A stretch of DNA of 64,000 bases from an uncultured Bacteroidota bacterium (lineage in GTDB: Bacteria > Bacteroidota > Bacteroidia > Flavobacteriales > Flavobacteriaceae): the NCBI GenBank assembly GCA_902587325.1, contig CACIKV010000001.1, positions 117,300 through 181,299 of the forward strand, read 5' to 3'. The number at the start of each line of letters is the position of its first letter. Position 1 is the stretch's first letter. This document shows positions 40,358-49,170 of the stretch, piece after piece. The notes beneath the pieces are model-generated. The model had not been told where the DNA came from, ran no database searches, and saw nothing but the letters and a program-made list of their open reading frames with translations. The translations under genes were made by a program, and so were the position numbers.

Positions 40358-41522
40358 AAAATTTTTAAAATATCAAGGTCAAACAACAGAAAACCCTTTA
40401 GGTTTAGAAGTTATAAAAGCTAGGGGATCTTATATATATACAAAAGACAAAAAGTATTTAGATTTTGTTGCAGGAGTATCTGTTAACAATCTTGGTCATT
40501 CAAATCCAATTATAAATAATGCTATTATAAATCAACTGAAAGATTACTCTCATGTTATGGTATATGGTGAATTTATTCTTAAACCAAGTATTAAATTATG
40601 TGAATTAATTGCAAAAATATTGCCATCAAAATTAAATTCAACTTATTTGACTAACTCAGGAACTGAAGCTATTGAAGCTTCATTAAAGCTTGCAAAAAGA
40701 TCAACTGGGAGACAAAAAATTATTTCCATGATTAATTCTTATCACGGAAGTACTCATGGAAGTTTAAGTGTTTCTGGTTTTGAAAAAAGAAAAAGAAGAT
40801 ACAGACCTCTTCTTCCCAATATTTTCCATATAAATTTCAATTCGCTATCAGATTTAGAATTAATTGATAATAGTACCTCATGTGTTATTGTTGAACCAAT
40901 CCAAGGTGGAGCTGGATTTCTACAGGCTAATATGAAATTCCTAAAAGATCTTAGAAAAAAATGTGATGATATGGGAGCTATTTTAATTTTTGATGAGTTA
41001 CAGTCAGGCCTTGGAAGAACAGGTAAAATGTTTGCTTTTGAACACTATGGTATTATTCCCGATATTTTAGTTATTGGAAAAGCTCTTGGCGGGGGGTTCC
41101 CAATTGGAGCTCTTATTTGCAATAAAAGCTTAATGGATAAATTTAAATTTAATCCAATTCTTGGACACATAACAACTTTTGGTGGTCATCCCGTAATTTC
41201 AAAAGCTGGTATTGAAACGATTAAATACGTACTTAAAAACAATCTACAATCAAAAGCACTTGAAAAAGAAAAATTATTTAAATCTATTCTTAAACATGAA
41301 TTAATTAGTGAAATAAGAGGAAAAGGATTAATGATAGCAATGATAATGAAAAGTGAGAAAATTGCTAATTATTTAGTAAAAGAATGCCTGAAAAAAGGAT
41401 TAATTGTATTCTTTCTGCTTTACGAAAAAAAGGCTATTAGAATAACACCACCTTTGACTATCTCTAATAAGGAGATTAAAATTGGTTGCAAATTAATTAT
41501 TGAATTATTAAACAACTATTAA
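40350..41522 (+). CDS. Class III PLP-dependent aminotransferase (ornithine/acetylornithine-like)
   Basis: A 390-residue fold-type I aminotransferase. YLTNSGTEAIEASLKLAKRSTG (about 101-120), IVEPIQGGAGFL, LIFDELQSGLGRTGKMFAFEH (about 214-234, PLP-ring aspartate) and IGKALGGGFPIGA (PLP lysine, about 246) define the class. It resembles ArgD/OAT-type enzymes. Neighbouring genes are not arginine genes, so the substrate is left open. It begins with TTG and overlaps the OstA-like gene by 8 bases. Confidence 0.87.
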   Translation: MIKKFLKYQGQTTENPLGLEVIKARGSYIYTKDKKYLDFVAGVSVNNLGHSNPIINNAIINQLKDYSHVMVYGEFILKPSIKLCELIAKILPSKLNSTYLTNSGTEAIEASLKLAKRSTGRQKIISMINSYHGSTHGSLSVSGFEKRKRRYRPLLPNIFHINFNSLSDLELIDNSTSCVIVEPIQGGAGFLQANMKFLKDLRKKCDDMGAILIFDELQSGLGRTGKMFAFEHYGIIPDILVIGKALGGGFPIGALICNKSLMDKFKFNPILGHITTFGGHPVISKAGIETIKYVLKNNLQSKALEKEKLFKSILKHELISEIRGKGLMIAMIMKSEKIANYLVKECLKKGLIVFFLLYEKKAIRITPPLTISNKEIKIGCKLIIELLNNY

Positions 41523-41529
41523 ATCAAAT

Positions 41530-41565
41530 GTTAATAAATTATTGATAAAGAATAATTTATTCAAC
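41530..41565. other. AT-rich hairpin between the aminotransferase and TPR genes
   Basis: AATAAATTATT (41533-41543) and AATAATTTATT (41551-41561) are perfect inverted repeats with a 7-base loop, and GTT/AAC extend the stem past one bulged C. No T-run follows, so it is a poor intrinsic terminator. It could be an mRNA processing or stability element that separates expression of the first seven genes from the TPR-DUF368-aroE part, or an operator dyad. It lies in the largest gap (77 bases) of this long gene run. Confidence 0.4.
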
Positions 41566-41599
41566 ATCATATACAGGTTATACTATATATTTTTATTGT

Positions 41600-42607
41600 G
41601 TGTTAGACGGTAATGAAAATATTTTAGATAAAATTTTAAAATTTGAGGATATGATTAACAGCAATAAATCAATATTTTTAGATTTAGATGATATTGAAGA
41701 TATTATTTTATATTATTTAAATGAAGAGAATTTTAAATATGCTGAAAAGGCAATTGAATTTGGCGTTAATTTATATCCTGAAAATTTAAATATTATAATT
41801 TTAAAATCTGAACTATTACTTTTAATAAATAAAAAAAATGAAGCTGAAAATTTAGTTTCAAAGTTTATAAAATTTAATAATAGTAATCTAGATTTAATAT
41901 TTCAAAAAGCTAAAATATTAACATCAAAAAAAAAATATAAAGATTCGATAAAATTGCTTACCAATATAGCTTTCAGCAGTGAGCTAGATTTCTATGTTAA
42001 TGATTTATTATTTAAGAATTATATTAACATTGAAGACTATATAAACGCAATTAAAGTTGGAAAAAAAATAATTTTTATAAACCATGATAATAAATTATTT
42101 TTCGATAAACTCTTAAGCTGTTACAAACTGTCAAAAAAGAAAAATGAAGCTATAAAATTTTTAAATGAATTTTTGGATAAAAATCCGTACTCTGCATATG
42201 CTTGGAATGAATTAGGAAAAGTTTATTTCGAACAAAAAAAATTTAAGGAAAGTAAAACATGTCATGATTTTGCTATTATCAGTGATGAGAGTTTTACCCA
42301 AAGTTATTTAGAACTTGCAAAAATTCATGAGAAAATTGAAGATTTTTCTAAAGCGATATATTATTATAAAATTGTCGATAATAGAAATAAATCTTCAACT
42401 TATTCCCTTTATAGATTATCAAGATGTTATGAGAAAATTTATGATTACGATACTTCTATGAGATACTTAAATAGAATAGTCGAGGAGGACCCTCTATATG
42501 AAAAAGCTTGGATATCAATTGCAAAATATTATTTAAGAAAAGACGATCATGATAAAGCAATTGAAAATCTAAATACGGCCTTAAATATTATTTCAAAAAA
42601 TTATTAA
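41600..42607 (+). CDS. Tetratricopeptide repeat protein
   Basis: A 335-residue, non-secreted protein made almost entirely of helical hairpins. TPR-like units are easiest to see from about residue 195 on: NPYSAYAWNELGKVYFEQKKFKESKTCHDFA, SFTQSYLELAKIHEKIEDFSKAIYYY, STYSLYRLSRCYEKIYDYDTSMRYL and YEKAWISIAKYYLRKDDHDKAIENL, each about 34 residues. It has no catalytic motif and probably acts as a scaffold. It starts at GTG. The aminotransferase-TPR-DUF368-DUF368-aroE-DUF349 order is one I recall from other Flavobacteriia. Confidence 0.85.
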   Translation: MLDGNENILDKILKFEDMINSNKSIFLDLDDIEDIILYYLNEENFKYAEKAIEFGVNLYPENLNIIILKSELLLLINKKNEAENLVSKFIKFNNSNLDLIFQKAKILTSKKKYKDSIKLLTNIAFSSELDFYVNDLLFKNYINIEDYINAIKVGKKIIFINHDNKLFFDKLLSCYKLSKKKNEAIKFLNEFLDKNPYSAYAWNELGKVYFEQKKFKESKTCHDFAIISDESFTQSYLELAKIHEKIEDFSKAIYYYKIVDNRNKSSTYSLYRLSRCYEKIYDYDTSMRYLNRIVEEDPLYEKAWISIAKYYLRKDDHDKAIENLNTALNIISKNY

Positions 42608-42614
42608 TAACTAG

Positions 42615-43490
42615 TTGAATAAAATTAATTACTTAATCATTTACCTTAAAGGTATGGCTATGGGTATTTCAGACTTAATTCCAGGAATATCTGGAGGAAC
42701 TATAGCATTAATAACTGGAATTTACGATGATTTTATTTCATCTTTAAATAACTTGAAAATTAAAAATATTAGATCCATTTTAAAAAGTGATTTTTTTTTA
42801 AAATTAAAGGAATTTAAGTTTGATTTATTAATATTTATAATGCTTGGAATAATTTCAAGTATTTTAATCTTCAGCAAAATAATTTCTAATTTACTTATCA
42901 ATTATCCTCAAGAAATAAGTTCTTTTTTCTTCGGACTTATTTTAGCAAGTATACCATTTATTATGAAGGATATAAAAATCTTTTCTTTTAATAATCTCCC
43001 CTTTTTTATAGGTTCAATATTAATAACATATTATTTACTAGGATTGAATAATATTAATGGTGAAATATCATTGATATATATATTTATATGTGGATTCTTT
43101 TGTTCATGCGCAATGATACTCCCTGGGATTTCTGGAGCTTACATATTATTGATTTTTTCAACCTATGATTTTATTCTGGAAAAACTTAATCTTTTTCTGA
43201 CAGATTTTAATTTTAATGATTTCATATGGATTGGAGTATTTATCCTAGGCATATTAACTGGAATATTAACATTTTCAAGATTTATAAAGTATTTACTCCA
43301 AAAGCATAAAAATAAAACTATTGTTTTTTTAAGTGGTTTAATAATTGGGTCTCTACCAGAACTAATTCCTTTTGAAATATTAGAATTAAACACTAATTAT
43401 TTAATATCAAATTCAACTGTTTTTATTTGTTTTGGTTTGGGAATTTTTCTGTTAATTGGAATAAATTTTATGTCAAAAAATGAAAAGTAA
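42615..43490 (+). CDS. DUF368 membrane transporter (PopT-like polyprenyl-phosphate translocase), first copy
   Basis: A 291-residue polytopic membrane protein of the DUF368 family. The family has been shown (PopT in Vibrio cholerae) to return undecaprenyl phosphate across the inner membrane. The two internally repeated signatures are present: DLIPGISGGTIALITGIYDDFI near residue 20 and MILPGISGAYILLIFSTYDFI near 182, giving pseudo-two-fold symmetry. This copy keeps the canonical DxxPGxSGGT motif. TTG is the probable start. It overlaps the second copy by 11 bases. Confidence 0.9.
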   Translation: MNKINYLIIYLKGMAMGISDLIPGISGGTIALITGIYDDFISSLNNLKIKNIRSILKSDFFLKLKEFKFDLLIFIMLGIISSILIFSKIISNLLINYPQEISSFFFGLILASIPFIMKDIKIFSFNNLPFFIGSILITYYLLGLNNINGEISLIYIFICGFFCSCAMILPGISGAYILLIFSTYDFILEKLNLFLTDFNFNDFIWIGVFILGILTGILTFSRFIKYLLQKHKNKTIVFLSGLIIGSLPELIPFEILELNTNYLISNSTVFICFGLGIFLLIGINFMSKNEK

Positions 43491-44430
43491 GAGAGATTGG
43501 AATAGTATTAATTCATTAGAAATATTTTTTCATGGATTAATAATGGGTACTATAAATAAACTTCCAGGAATATCAGGTGGGCTATATTCAATTGTGATTG
43601 GTTTTTATGATCATTTAATGAATTCAATCAAAAATATTAATAATAATACTATTAAAAATTTATTTCTTTTTGAGTTAAAAAAACTAAATAGTTCGATTAA
43701 TGGTAAATTTCTTTTTTTCCTTTCAATAGGAATGATAATTAGTTATTTCACAACATCAAAGATTTTAGATTTTTTTTTATTAAACTACGAACTATATGTC
43801 TGGTCTATTTTTTTTGGTCTAATATTAGGAAGTCTTTATGTTTTAATAAAAAGGACTAATAAAACAAACGTAAAAAAACTTTTAATTCTTTTTGTTGGTC
43901 TTTGTTTTGGATTATTATTAAGTTTTTCAGAACCTATGTTGGAAAATAGAGCCTTGGTATTTGTTTTCTTTTGTGGTTTTATTAGTATTTGCGGAATAAC
44001 TATACCAGGCTTATCCGGAAGCTTTATACTAATACTTCTTGGTAATTACGAATTATTATTAGTTGATGCTGTTAATAGTTTTTTTAATCTTGTAGCAAAT
44101 ATTTTTAAAAACGAAAACTACCCTGTTGATAGCGAACTTATCAAAATATTAATAGTATTCTTTCTCGGATCTGCATTAGGATTAATAATTTTGTCAAAAT
44201 TTTTAAGTTTTATTTTAAAAAAATATCCGATTCACTTAAATCATCTTATAATAGGATTTATTGTAGGGACACTTCCAATTGTTTGGCCATGGAATAAAGT
44301 AGAATTAGGTAAGGAATTTCTTACTATGTTCAATAATTTTTATGGTCTAATTTTTATTTTAGCTAGCTTTATTATCATAATATTATTAAATAATAATGCC
44401 AACAAAAAAAATATACGGTCTAATAGGTAA
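43480..44430 (+). CDS. DUF368 membrane transporter, second (diverged) copy
   Basis: A 316-residue polytopic protein homologous to its upstream neighbour but clearly diverged. The first signature reads NKLPGISGGLYSIVIGFYDHLM, with Asn-Lys in place of Asp-Leu/Ile and GGL in place of GGT; the second is TIPGLSGSFILILLGNYELLL. The pair could form a heterodimer or serve different lipid carriers or conditions; that is inference. It overlaps aroE by 35 bases, so the three genes are very likely co-translated. Confidence 0.88.
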   Translation: MKSKRDWNSINSLEIFFHGLIMGTINKLPGISGGLYSIVIGFYDHLMNSIKNINNNTIKNLFLFELKKLNSSINGKFLFFLSIGMIISYFTTSKILDFFLLNYELYVWSIFFGLILGSLYVLIKRTNKTNVKKLLILFVGLCFGLLLSFSEPMLENRALVFVFFCGFISICGITIPGLSGSFILILLGNYELLLVDAVNSFFNLVANIFKNENYPVDSELIKILIVFFLGSALGLIILSKFLSFILKKYPIHLNHLIIGFIVGTLPIVWPWNKVELGKEFLTMFNNFYGLIFILASFIIIILLNNNANKKNIRSNR

Positions 44431-45118
44431 AAACATTGAATATTCATTTTCTAGAAATTACTTTAATAATAAATTTGAAAAATTTAGGATTAGAGATACT
44501 GAGTATAAAAATTTTGATTTAAGTGACATATCAGAATTTGAAAAAATTGATTTATCAAATATAGTTGGGTTTAATGTAACAATTCCTTATAAAGAAGATA
44601 TAATAACTTTTATAGATAAAGTTTCTGATGATGCACTAAAAATTGGAGCAGTTAATACAATTAAAATTAATAAGAATAAATTAATTGGATTTAATACTGA
44701 TCATATCGGGTTTTCAAAATCATTAAATGGTAAAAAATTTAAAAAAGCTTTAGTTTTTGGGTCAGGTGGCGCTTCAAAGGCTATAAAATATAGTTTAAAT
44801 AATCTAGGAATTCAGTTCAATATTGTTTCAAGAAAAAAAGCACATGGTTTAATTGGTTATGAAAATTTGGATAAAGAAATTATGAATTCTGATTTGATAA
44901 TAAATACTACACCATTGGGGACATTCCCTAATATTGAGAAAAAAATTAATATCCCATATCATTTAATTAATAAAGATCATACCTGCTATGACTTAGTATA
45001 TAATCCAAATAAAAGTTCTTTTCTATCAAAATGTGAAACTCAAGGTGCATCAATTAAAAATGGACTAGAAATGTTAGAACTGCAAGCTGAAGCTAGTTGG
45101 GATATATGGAATAGTTGA
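44396..45118 (+). CDS. aroE: Shikimate dehydrogenase
   Basis: Reduces 3-dehydroshikimate to shikimate with NADPH. KIYGLIGKNIEYSFSRNYFN (shikimate-binding serines), FNVTIPYKEDI (catalytic lysine, about 66) and GAVNTIKI...GFNTDHIGF (Asp, about 102) are the substrate-binding blocks, and VFGSGGASKAI begins the Rossmann domain. At 240 residues it is on the short side, with a compact C-terminus. The start lies 35 bases inside the preceding DUF368 gene; the first ATG after it in frame would remove the active-site N-terminus, so the overlap is real. Confidence 0.93.
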   Translation: MPTKKIYGLIGKNIEYSFSRNYFNNKFEKFRIRDTEYKNFDLSDISEFEKIDLSNIVGFNVTIPYKEDIITFIDKVSDDALKIGAVNTIKINKNKLIGFNTDHIGFSKSLNGKKFKKALVFGSGGASKAIKYSLNNLGIQFNIVSRKKAHGLIGYENLDKEIMNSDLIINTTPLGTFPNIEKKINIPYHLINKDHTCYDLVYNPNKSSFLSKCETQGASIKNGLEMLELQAEASWDIWNS

Positions 45119-45155
45119 TAAAAAATATTAACTTAATTGTCATAAACAGTTTCTT

Positions 45156-46556
45156 TTGAAAAGAGGTAAGCAAAATAGTGACTTAAAAAAGAATCATGAA
45201 CTCAAGATAAATTTAATTAAGGAAATTAAAAGCCTATTAGATTCTTCCAGTGATAATGATACAAAATATGGAAATTTCCTTGAGCTAAGAAAAAAATGGA
45301 TAAATATTGGAAAGGTACCAGGTCATCTTGCATTTGGACTAAACAACTCTTATAGTCACCAGGTAAAAGTATTTTACGATTACCTCTATTTAGACAAAGA
45401 ATTTAAGAATAAGGATCAAGCAAATAATAAAAAAATCAAAGAACAACTGATTTTAGATGCATCTAAAATTGAAAAATTTGCTGATAAATTAAAAGCCTAT
45501 AGAGAATTACTATTCCTAATTCGAAAATGGAATTATCAAGTTGGTCCAGTTAAATCTGATGATGAAAAAAAACTTGAATTAAAATTTGATACAATAATTA
45601 AAAATATCAAAAATCAAAAAAAATATTATCTGAATAACAGAGATAAGTTTGACAAGGAAAACCTTGAAAACAAAAAAAAATTAATAAAAAGATTTAGGGA
45701 TTATTTAGAAAATCTACCAAATGAAAAAAACAAATGGATTAAAATGGTAGATGAAATATCAAAAATTAAAGATGAATTTATAAATATTGGTCCAATTAAG
45801 TTATCTGAAAATGATAAAATATGGGGTGAATTTAAAGCTTTAAATAGAAAATTTATTAAAGAAAAGAATTTATACTTTAAAAAATTAAAAAAAAATTACT
45901 CATTTAATATTGAAAAGCAACTTAAAATTATCAATAAATTGAAATCCTACATCAATGAAAATGTTAAAATAAATAAAAAAATTATTACCGAGATAAGAAA
46001 TGATTTTAAAACTGTAAAGGACGTACCTTTTAAAAAAAATAAAGAAAATTGGTTAATTTTTAATGAAATTTATAACAGTTGTATTAATAAGGTTAACTCC
46101 TCAAAGTTTAAAGATTTGGAGATACAAAGAGATATAATAAAAAAACAAAAAGAACTTAAAGAAGAATTACTATTAAATTTTGATGTTGAAAAAATTGATT
46201 CTACATTAGATAAATGGCTAAACCTAGGTAAAACAAAATCAATAAAAGAAACTAATGAACTTATAGCTGGCATTGAAGAAAAGATAAAGTCTATTGGTTT
46301 AAAAAATAGAGATAATATTATTTTAGAAATAAAATCAAAAATACTTGATGAAAATATTATAAATTCTGAAAAAATAAAGTTAAAAAAGAAAATAGAAGAT
46401 TATGAAAAGCAAATTTCACAATTAGAAAATAATTTGAATTTCATTAAAGGAAATTCTGAAAGTGGCATCCTATCTAATGTACATTCAAATATCGAGAATT
46501 ATAAATCTCAAATTAAAAAACTTCAAAAAAATTTAAAATTAATTTCTAAAGGTTAA
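45156..46556 (+). CDS. DUF349 domain-containing protein
   Basis: A 466-residue, highly charged, helical protein with repeated DUF349 units of about 70 residues, each with a W-x-x-x-G-x-V/I-P-like core: WINIGKVPGHLAFGL, WNYQVGPVKSDDEKKL, FINIGPIKLSENDKIWGEFKAL and FKTVKDVPFKKNKENWLIFNEI. A C-terminal coiled coil follows (YEKQISQLENNLNFIK). Function of the family is unknown; it is widespread in Bacteroidota and Actinobacteria. Other Bacteroidota members are often about 600 residues, so this one looks N-terminally short, but an upstream in-frame stop (45129) shows it is not simply mis-started. The start is TTG. Confidence 0.85.
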   Translation: MKRGKQNSDLKKNHELKINLIKEIKSLLDSSSDNDTKYGNFLELRKKWINIGKVPGHLAFGLNNSYSHQVKVFYDYLYLDKEFKNKDQANNKKIKEQLILDASKIEKFADKLKAYRELLFLIRKWNYQVGPVKSDDEKKLELKFDTIIKNIKNQKKYYLNNRDKFDKENLENKKKLIKRFRDYLENLPNEKNKWIKMVDEISKIKDEFINIGPIKLSENDKIWGEFKALNRKFIKEKNLYFKKLKKNYSFNIEKQLKIINKLKSYINENVKINKKIITEIRNDFKTVKDVPFKKNKENWLIFNEIYNSCINKVNSSKFKDLEIQRDIIKKQKELKEELLLNFDVEKIDSTLDKWLNLGKTKSIKETNELIAGIEEKIKSIGLKNRDNIILEIKSKILDENIINSEKIKLKKKIEDYEKQISQLENNLNFIKGNSESGILSNVHSNIENYKSQIKKLQKNLKLISKG

Positions 46557-47315
46557 TTTTTTCACTCTTTCCCAATACATATTCATCTCATTTAAGGATA
46601 GATCTGAAATATTTTTATTTTCATTTTTTACCATCTCTTCAAAAGAATTAAATCTATCTATAAATTTATTTGTAGAATTATTTAGGCAAAAATCAGGATC
46701 AATTTTAAGGTGTCTGGAATAATTAATTAATGAGAACAGTATATCTCCAAACTCTTCCTCAATTTGATTTTTGTTTTTATTATTAAGAGCCGTATTAAGT
46801 TCATCAATTTCTTCTTTAATCTTTTCAAAAACTTCATCAACTTTTTCCCAATCAAAACCAACACTAGAGGCTTTATCTTGAACCCTGAATGCTTTTGAAA
46901 TTGGAGGCATAGATTTAGGAACACCTGAAAGTAGTCCTTTTTTATTATTTTTCAACTTAATTTTTTCCCAGTTAATCTTTACTTGTTCCTCACTAATTTC
47001 TTTGACATCTTCATAAACATGAGGATGTCTATCAACAAGTTTTTTGATTAAAAAATCCACTACATCATAAAAATCAAAATATTTATTTTCTGAAGAAATT
47101 TTTGAGTAAAAAACAATATGCAAAAAAAGGTCACCTAATTCTTCTTTTATATTTTCAAAATCTTTTTTTTCAATTGCTTCAATTAATTCAAATGTTTCTT
47201 CAATAGTTAACCTTTTTAATGAATCTAAAGTTTGCTTTCTATCCCAGGGACATTTTTCCCTCAACTCATTAATAATTTCCAATAGATTTGAAACTTTATT
47301 GTCAATATTTTTCAT
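46539..47315 (-). CDS. mazG: Nucleoside triphosphate pyrophosphohydrolase MazG
   Basis: Hydrolyses NTPs to NMPs and pyrophosphate, cleaning non-canonical nucleotides. The 258-residue protein has two MazG domains. The first has CPWDRKQTLDSLKRLTIEETFELIEAI and EELGDLFLHIVFYSKI (EExxE and ExxD metal ligands); the second has EIDELNTAL and EEEFGDILFSLINYSR. Both look catalytically complete, as in E. coli MazG. It is last in the ruvX-def-mazG unit and its 3' end overlaps DUF349 by 18 bases, the deepest convergent overlap in the window. Confidence 0.95.
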   Translation of the reverse strand: MKNIDNKVSNLLEIINELREKCPWDRKQTLDSLKRLTIEETFELIEAIEKKDFENIKEELGDLFLHIVFYSKISSENKYFDFYDVVDFLIKKLVDRHPHVYEDVKEISEEQVKINWEKIKLKNNKKGLLSGVPKSMPPISKAFRVQDKASSVGFDWEKVDEVFEKIKEEIDELNTALNNKNKNQIEEEFGDILFSLINYSRHLKIDPDFCLNNSTNKFIDRFNSFEEMVKNENKNISDLSLNEMNMYWERVKKLTFRN

Positions 47316-47878
47316 TATTTATTAAATAACATTTTATAATTTGGATTTATATTTCCTTTTGAAATTTTTGATAATTTTTTTTCAATTATTTTTCTTTTTA
47401 ATGGTGAAATTTTATCAGTGAATAATATTCCTTGGATGTGATCGTATTCATGCTGGATTACTCTTGAGAGTATTCCATTAAATTCTTTAATATAAAGATT
47501 AAAATTTTGATCATAGAATTTAATTTTAATTGAGTCAGGTCTTTTTACATCACCTCTGATATCAGGGATGCTTAAGCAACCTTCATTAAATGAAGAAATA
47601 TTCTCAGATTTATCAATAATTGTAGGATTAATAAAAACATGTTTTTTAAAATCTTTATTAATTAAAGTTTCGCTAGGATCTATTAACGGATCAGCGTCAA
47701 TTATGAACAGTCGAATGGATAATCCAATTTGAGGTGCAGCGAGACCAACTCCCTCAGCATTATACATAGTTTGCCACATATTTTCAATCAAATTATTTAA
47801 ATCTGAATAATCTTTATTTATTTCGATACATTTTTTTCTTAATGTAGATTGTCCGTATGCTACAATTGGTAATATCAT
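47315..47878 (-). CDS. def: Peptide deformylase
   Basis: Removes the formyl group from nascent proteins. All three motifs are present in the 187-residue protein: GVGLAAPQIG (about 43), EGCLSIP (about 109, metal-binding cysteine) and QHEYDH (about 151, the HExxH zinc site). It overlaps ruvX by 4 bases and mazG by one, so the three genes form a tight operon. Confidence 0.96.
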   Translation of the reverse strand: MILPIVAYGQSTLRKKCIEINKDYSDLNNLIENMWQTMYNAEGVGLAAPQIGLSIRLFIIDADPLIDPSETLINKDFKKHVFINPTIIDKSENISSFNEGCLSIPDIRGDVKRPDSIKIKFYDQNFNLYIKEFNGILSRVIQHEYDHIQGILFTDKISPLKRKIIEKKLSKISKGNINPNYKMLFNK

Positions 47879-48285
47879 TTTCTTTCTAAATATGATTGTA
47901 ATATCAAAGATGCACTTACTTTATCTAAATTTTCTTTTTTCCTTCTGATTTTTTGTTTAATTGAGTAAGTATTTAAATAATCTCTTGAAATTTTTGAAGT
48001 AAAACGTTCATCAATTCGTTCAATTTGAATTTCAGGAAGATGAGTTTTTATTTTTTGAATGAGTTCTTTGATATTTTCTTCAATATCAAATAATTTATTT
48101 TTAAGATTTAATGGCAATCCAATAACTAATATTGAAATTTTTTCTTTATTATTTAAATCTAATAAATAATTTAATAAATTTTTAGTTTTAATTGTTTCAA
48201 GTGGTGAAGCAATGATTCCTAATGGATCTGAAATTGCTAGTCCAGTCCTTTTTAATCCATAATCAATTCCTAAAATTCTTTTCAC
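47875..48285 (-). CDS. ruvX: Putative pre-16S rRNA nuclease / RuvX (YqgF family)
   Basis: A 136-residue RNase H-fold protein with the N-terminal signature RILGIDYGLKRTGLAISD, the internal ILVIGLPLNL strand and the C-terminal ERIDERFTS acidic site. YqgF homologues process the 5' end of 16S rRNA, and some are described as Holliday junction resolvases. Length is typical. It is the first gene of ruvX-def-mazG, divergent from dapD over a 78-base gap. Confidence 0.93.
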   Translation of the reverse strand: MKRILGIDYGLKRTGLAISDPLGIIASPLETIKTKNLLNYLLDLNNKEKISILVIGLPLNLKNKLFDIEENIKELIQKIKTHLPEIQIERIDERFTSKISRDYLNTYSIKQKIRRKKENLDKVSASLILQSYLERK

Positions 48286-48341
48286 TATGCTAAATTATAG
48301 ATTAATTATTACGATTTAAAAATAAATTCATAGTTAAAAAT

Positions 48342-48349
48342 TATATTTG
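48342..48349 (+). promoter_or_regulatory. Candidate -7 promoter box (TATATTTG) for dapD
   Basis: TATATTTG exactly matches TAnnTTTG and ends 14 bases before the dapD ATG, predicting a leader of under 10 bases. It would drive dapD-tsaC-cca and the heme A synthase frames, which all overlap or abut. Confidence 0.5.
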
Positions 48350-48363
48350 TAAAAAAGTATAAA

Positions 48364-49170
48364 ATGAGAGATATAATTGAAGCTGCATGGGACAATAGAG
48401 AATTATTAAATAACAATAAAACCAAAGAGGCCGTTAGGAATGTAATTAGCCTTTTAGATAAAGGTGAATTAAGAGTTGCTGAAAAAATTAATAATCACTG
48501 GAAAGTTAATGATTGGGTAAAAAAAGCTGTAATTCTTTTCTTTCCAATCTCTAAAATGGAAAGTATTGAGGTTGGACCTTTTGAATTTCATGATAAAATT
48601 CCGCTTAAAAATAATTATAAAGAAAAAGGAGTTAGAGTTGTACCTCATGCAATTTCAAGATATGGGTCTTTCATTGAAAAAGGTGCTGTTTTAATGCCTT
48701 CTTATGTGAATATAGGTGCTTATGTAGATTCTGGAACTATGGTTGACACATGGGCAACAGTAGGGAGTTGTGCCCAAATTGGAAAAAATGTTCATTTAAG
48801 TGGTGGTGTTGGAATTGGAGGTGTTTTGGAACCAGTTCAAGCTGCTCCGGTTATTATTGAAGATGATGCATTCGTTGGATCGAGATGTATAATTGTAGAA
48901 GGTGTTAAAGTTGAAAATGAAGCAGTTTTAGGTGCAAATGTTGTTTTAACCTCGTCAACAAAAATTATTGATGTTAGTGGTGACAAACCAAAGTTTATTA
49001 GGGGATATATTCCATCAAAATCTGTAGTGATACCTGGAACTGTGCCAAAAGAATTTAATTCAGGTACATTTAATGTTCCTTGTGCTTTGATTATAGGAAA
49101 AAGGAAAGAAAGTACTAATAAAAAAACATCACTCAATGATGCTTTAAGAGAATTCAATGTTTCAGTTTAA
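48364..49170 (+). CDS. dapD: 2,3,4,5-tetrahydropyridine-2,6-dicarboxylate N-succinyltransferase
   Basis: Adds succinyl to tetrahydrodipicolinate in the diaminopimelate/lysine pathway. The 268-residue protein has the DapD N-terminal helix bundle (IIEAAWDNRELL, VREWKVNDWVKKAV-type region reading HWKVNDWVKKAVILFF) and a left-handed beta helix of hexapeptide repeats (GTMVDTWATVGSCAQIGKNVHLSGGVGIGG). LysA, the last enzyme of the pathway, is also in the window at 57.1 kb. It overlaps tsaC by 14 bases. Confidence 0.95.
   Translation: MRDIIEAAWDNRELLNNNKTKEAVRNVISLLDKGELRVAEKINNHWKVNDWVKKAVILFFPISKMESIEVGPFEFHDKIPLKNNYKEKGVRVVPHAISRYGSFIEKGAVLMPSYVNIGAYVDSGTMVDTWATVGSCAQIGKNVHLSGGVGIGGVLEPVQAAPVIIEDDAFVGSRCIIVEGVKVENEAVLGANVVLTSSTKIIDVSGDKPKFIRGYIPSKSVVIPGTVPKEFNSGTFNVPCALIIGKRKESTNKKTSLNDALREFNVSV

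Noticed and set aside
43163-43393. 76-residue minus-strand ORF inside the first DUF368 gene
   Set aside because: It is antisense to a conserved membrane protein, with no independent support.
45129-45160. Possible frameshift truncating the N-terminus of the DUF349 protein
   Set aside because: The upstream stop lies in the short gap just after aroE and no DUF349-like sequence is found in another frame there, so it is simply a short version.
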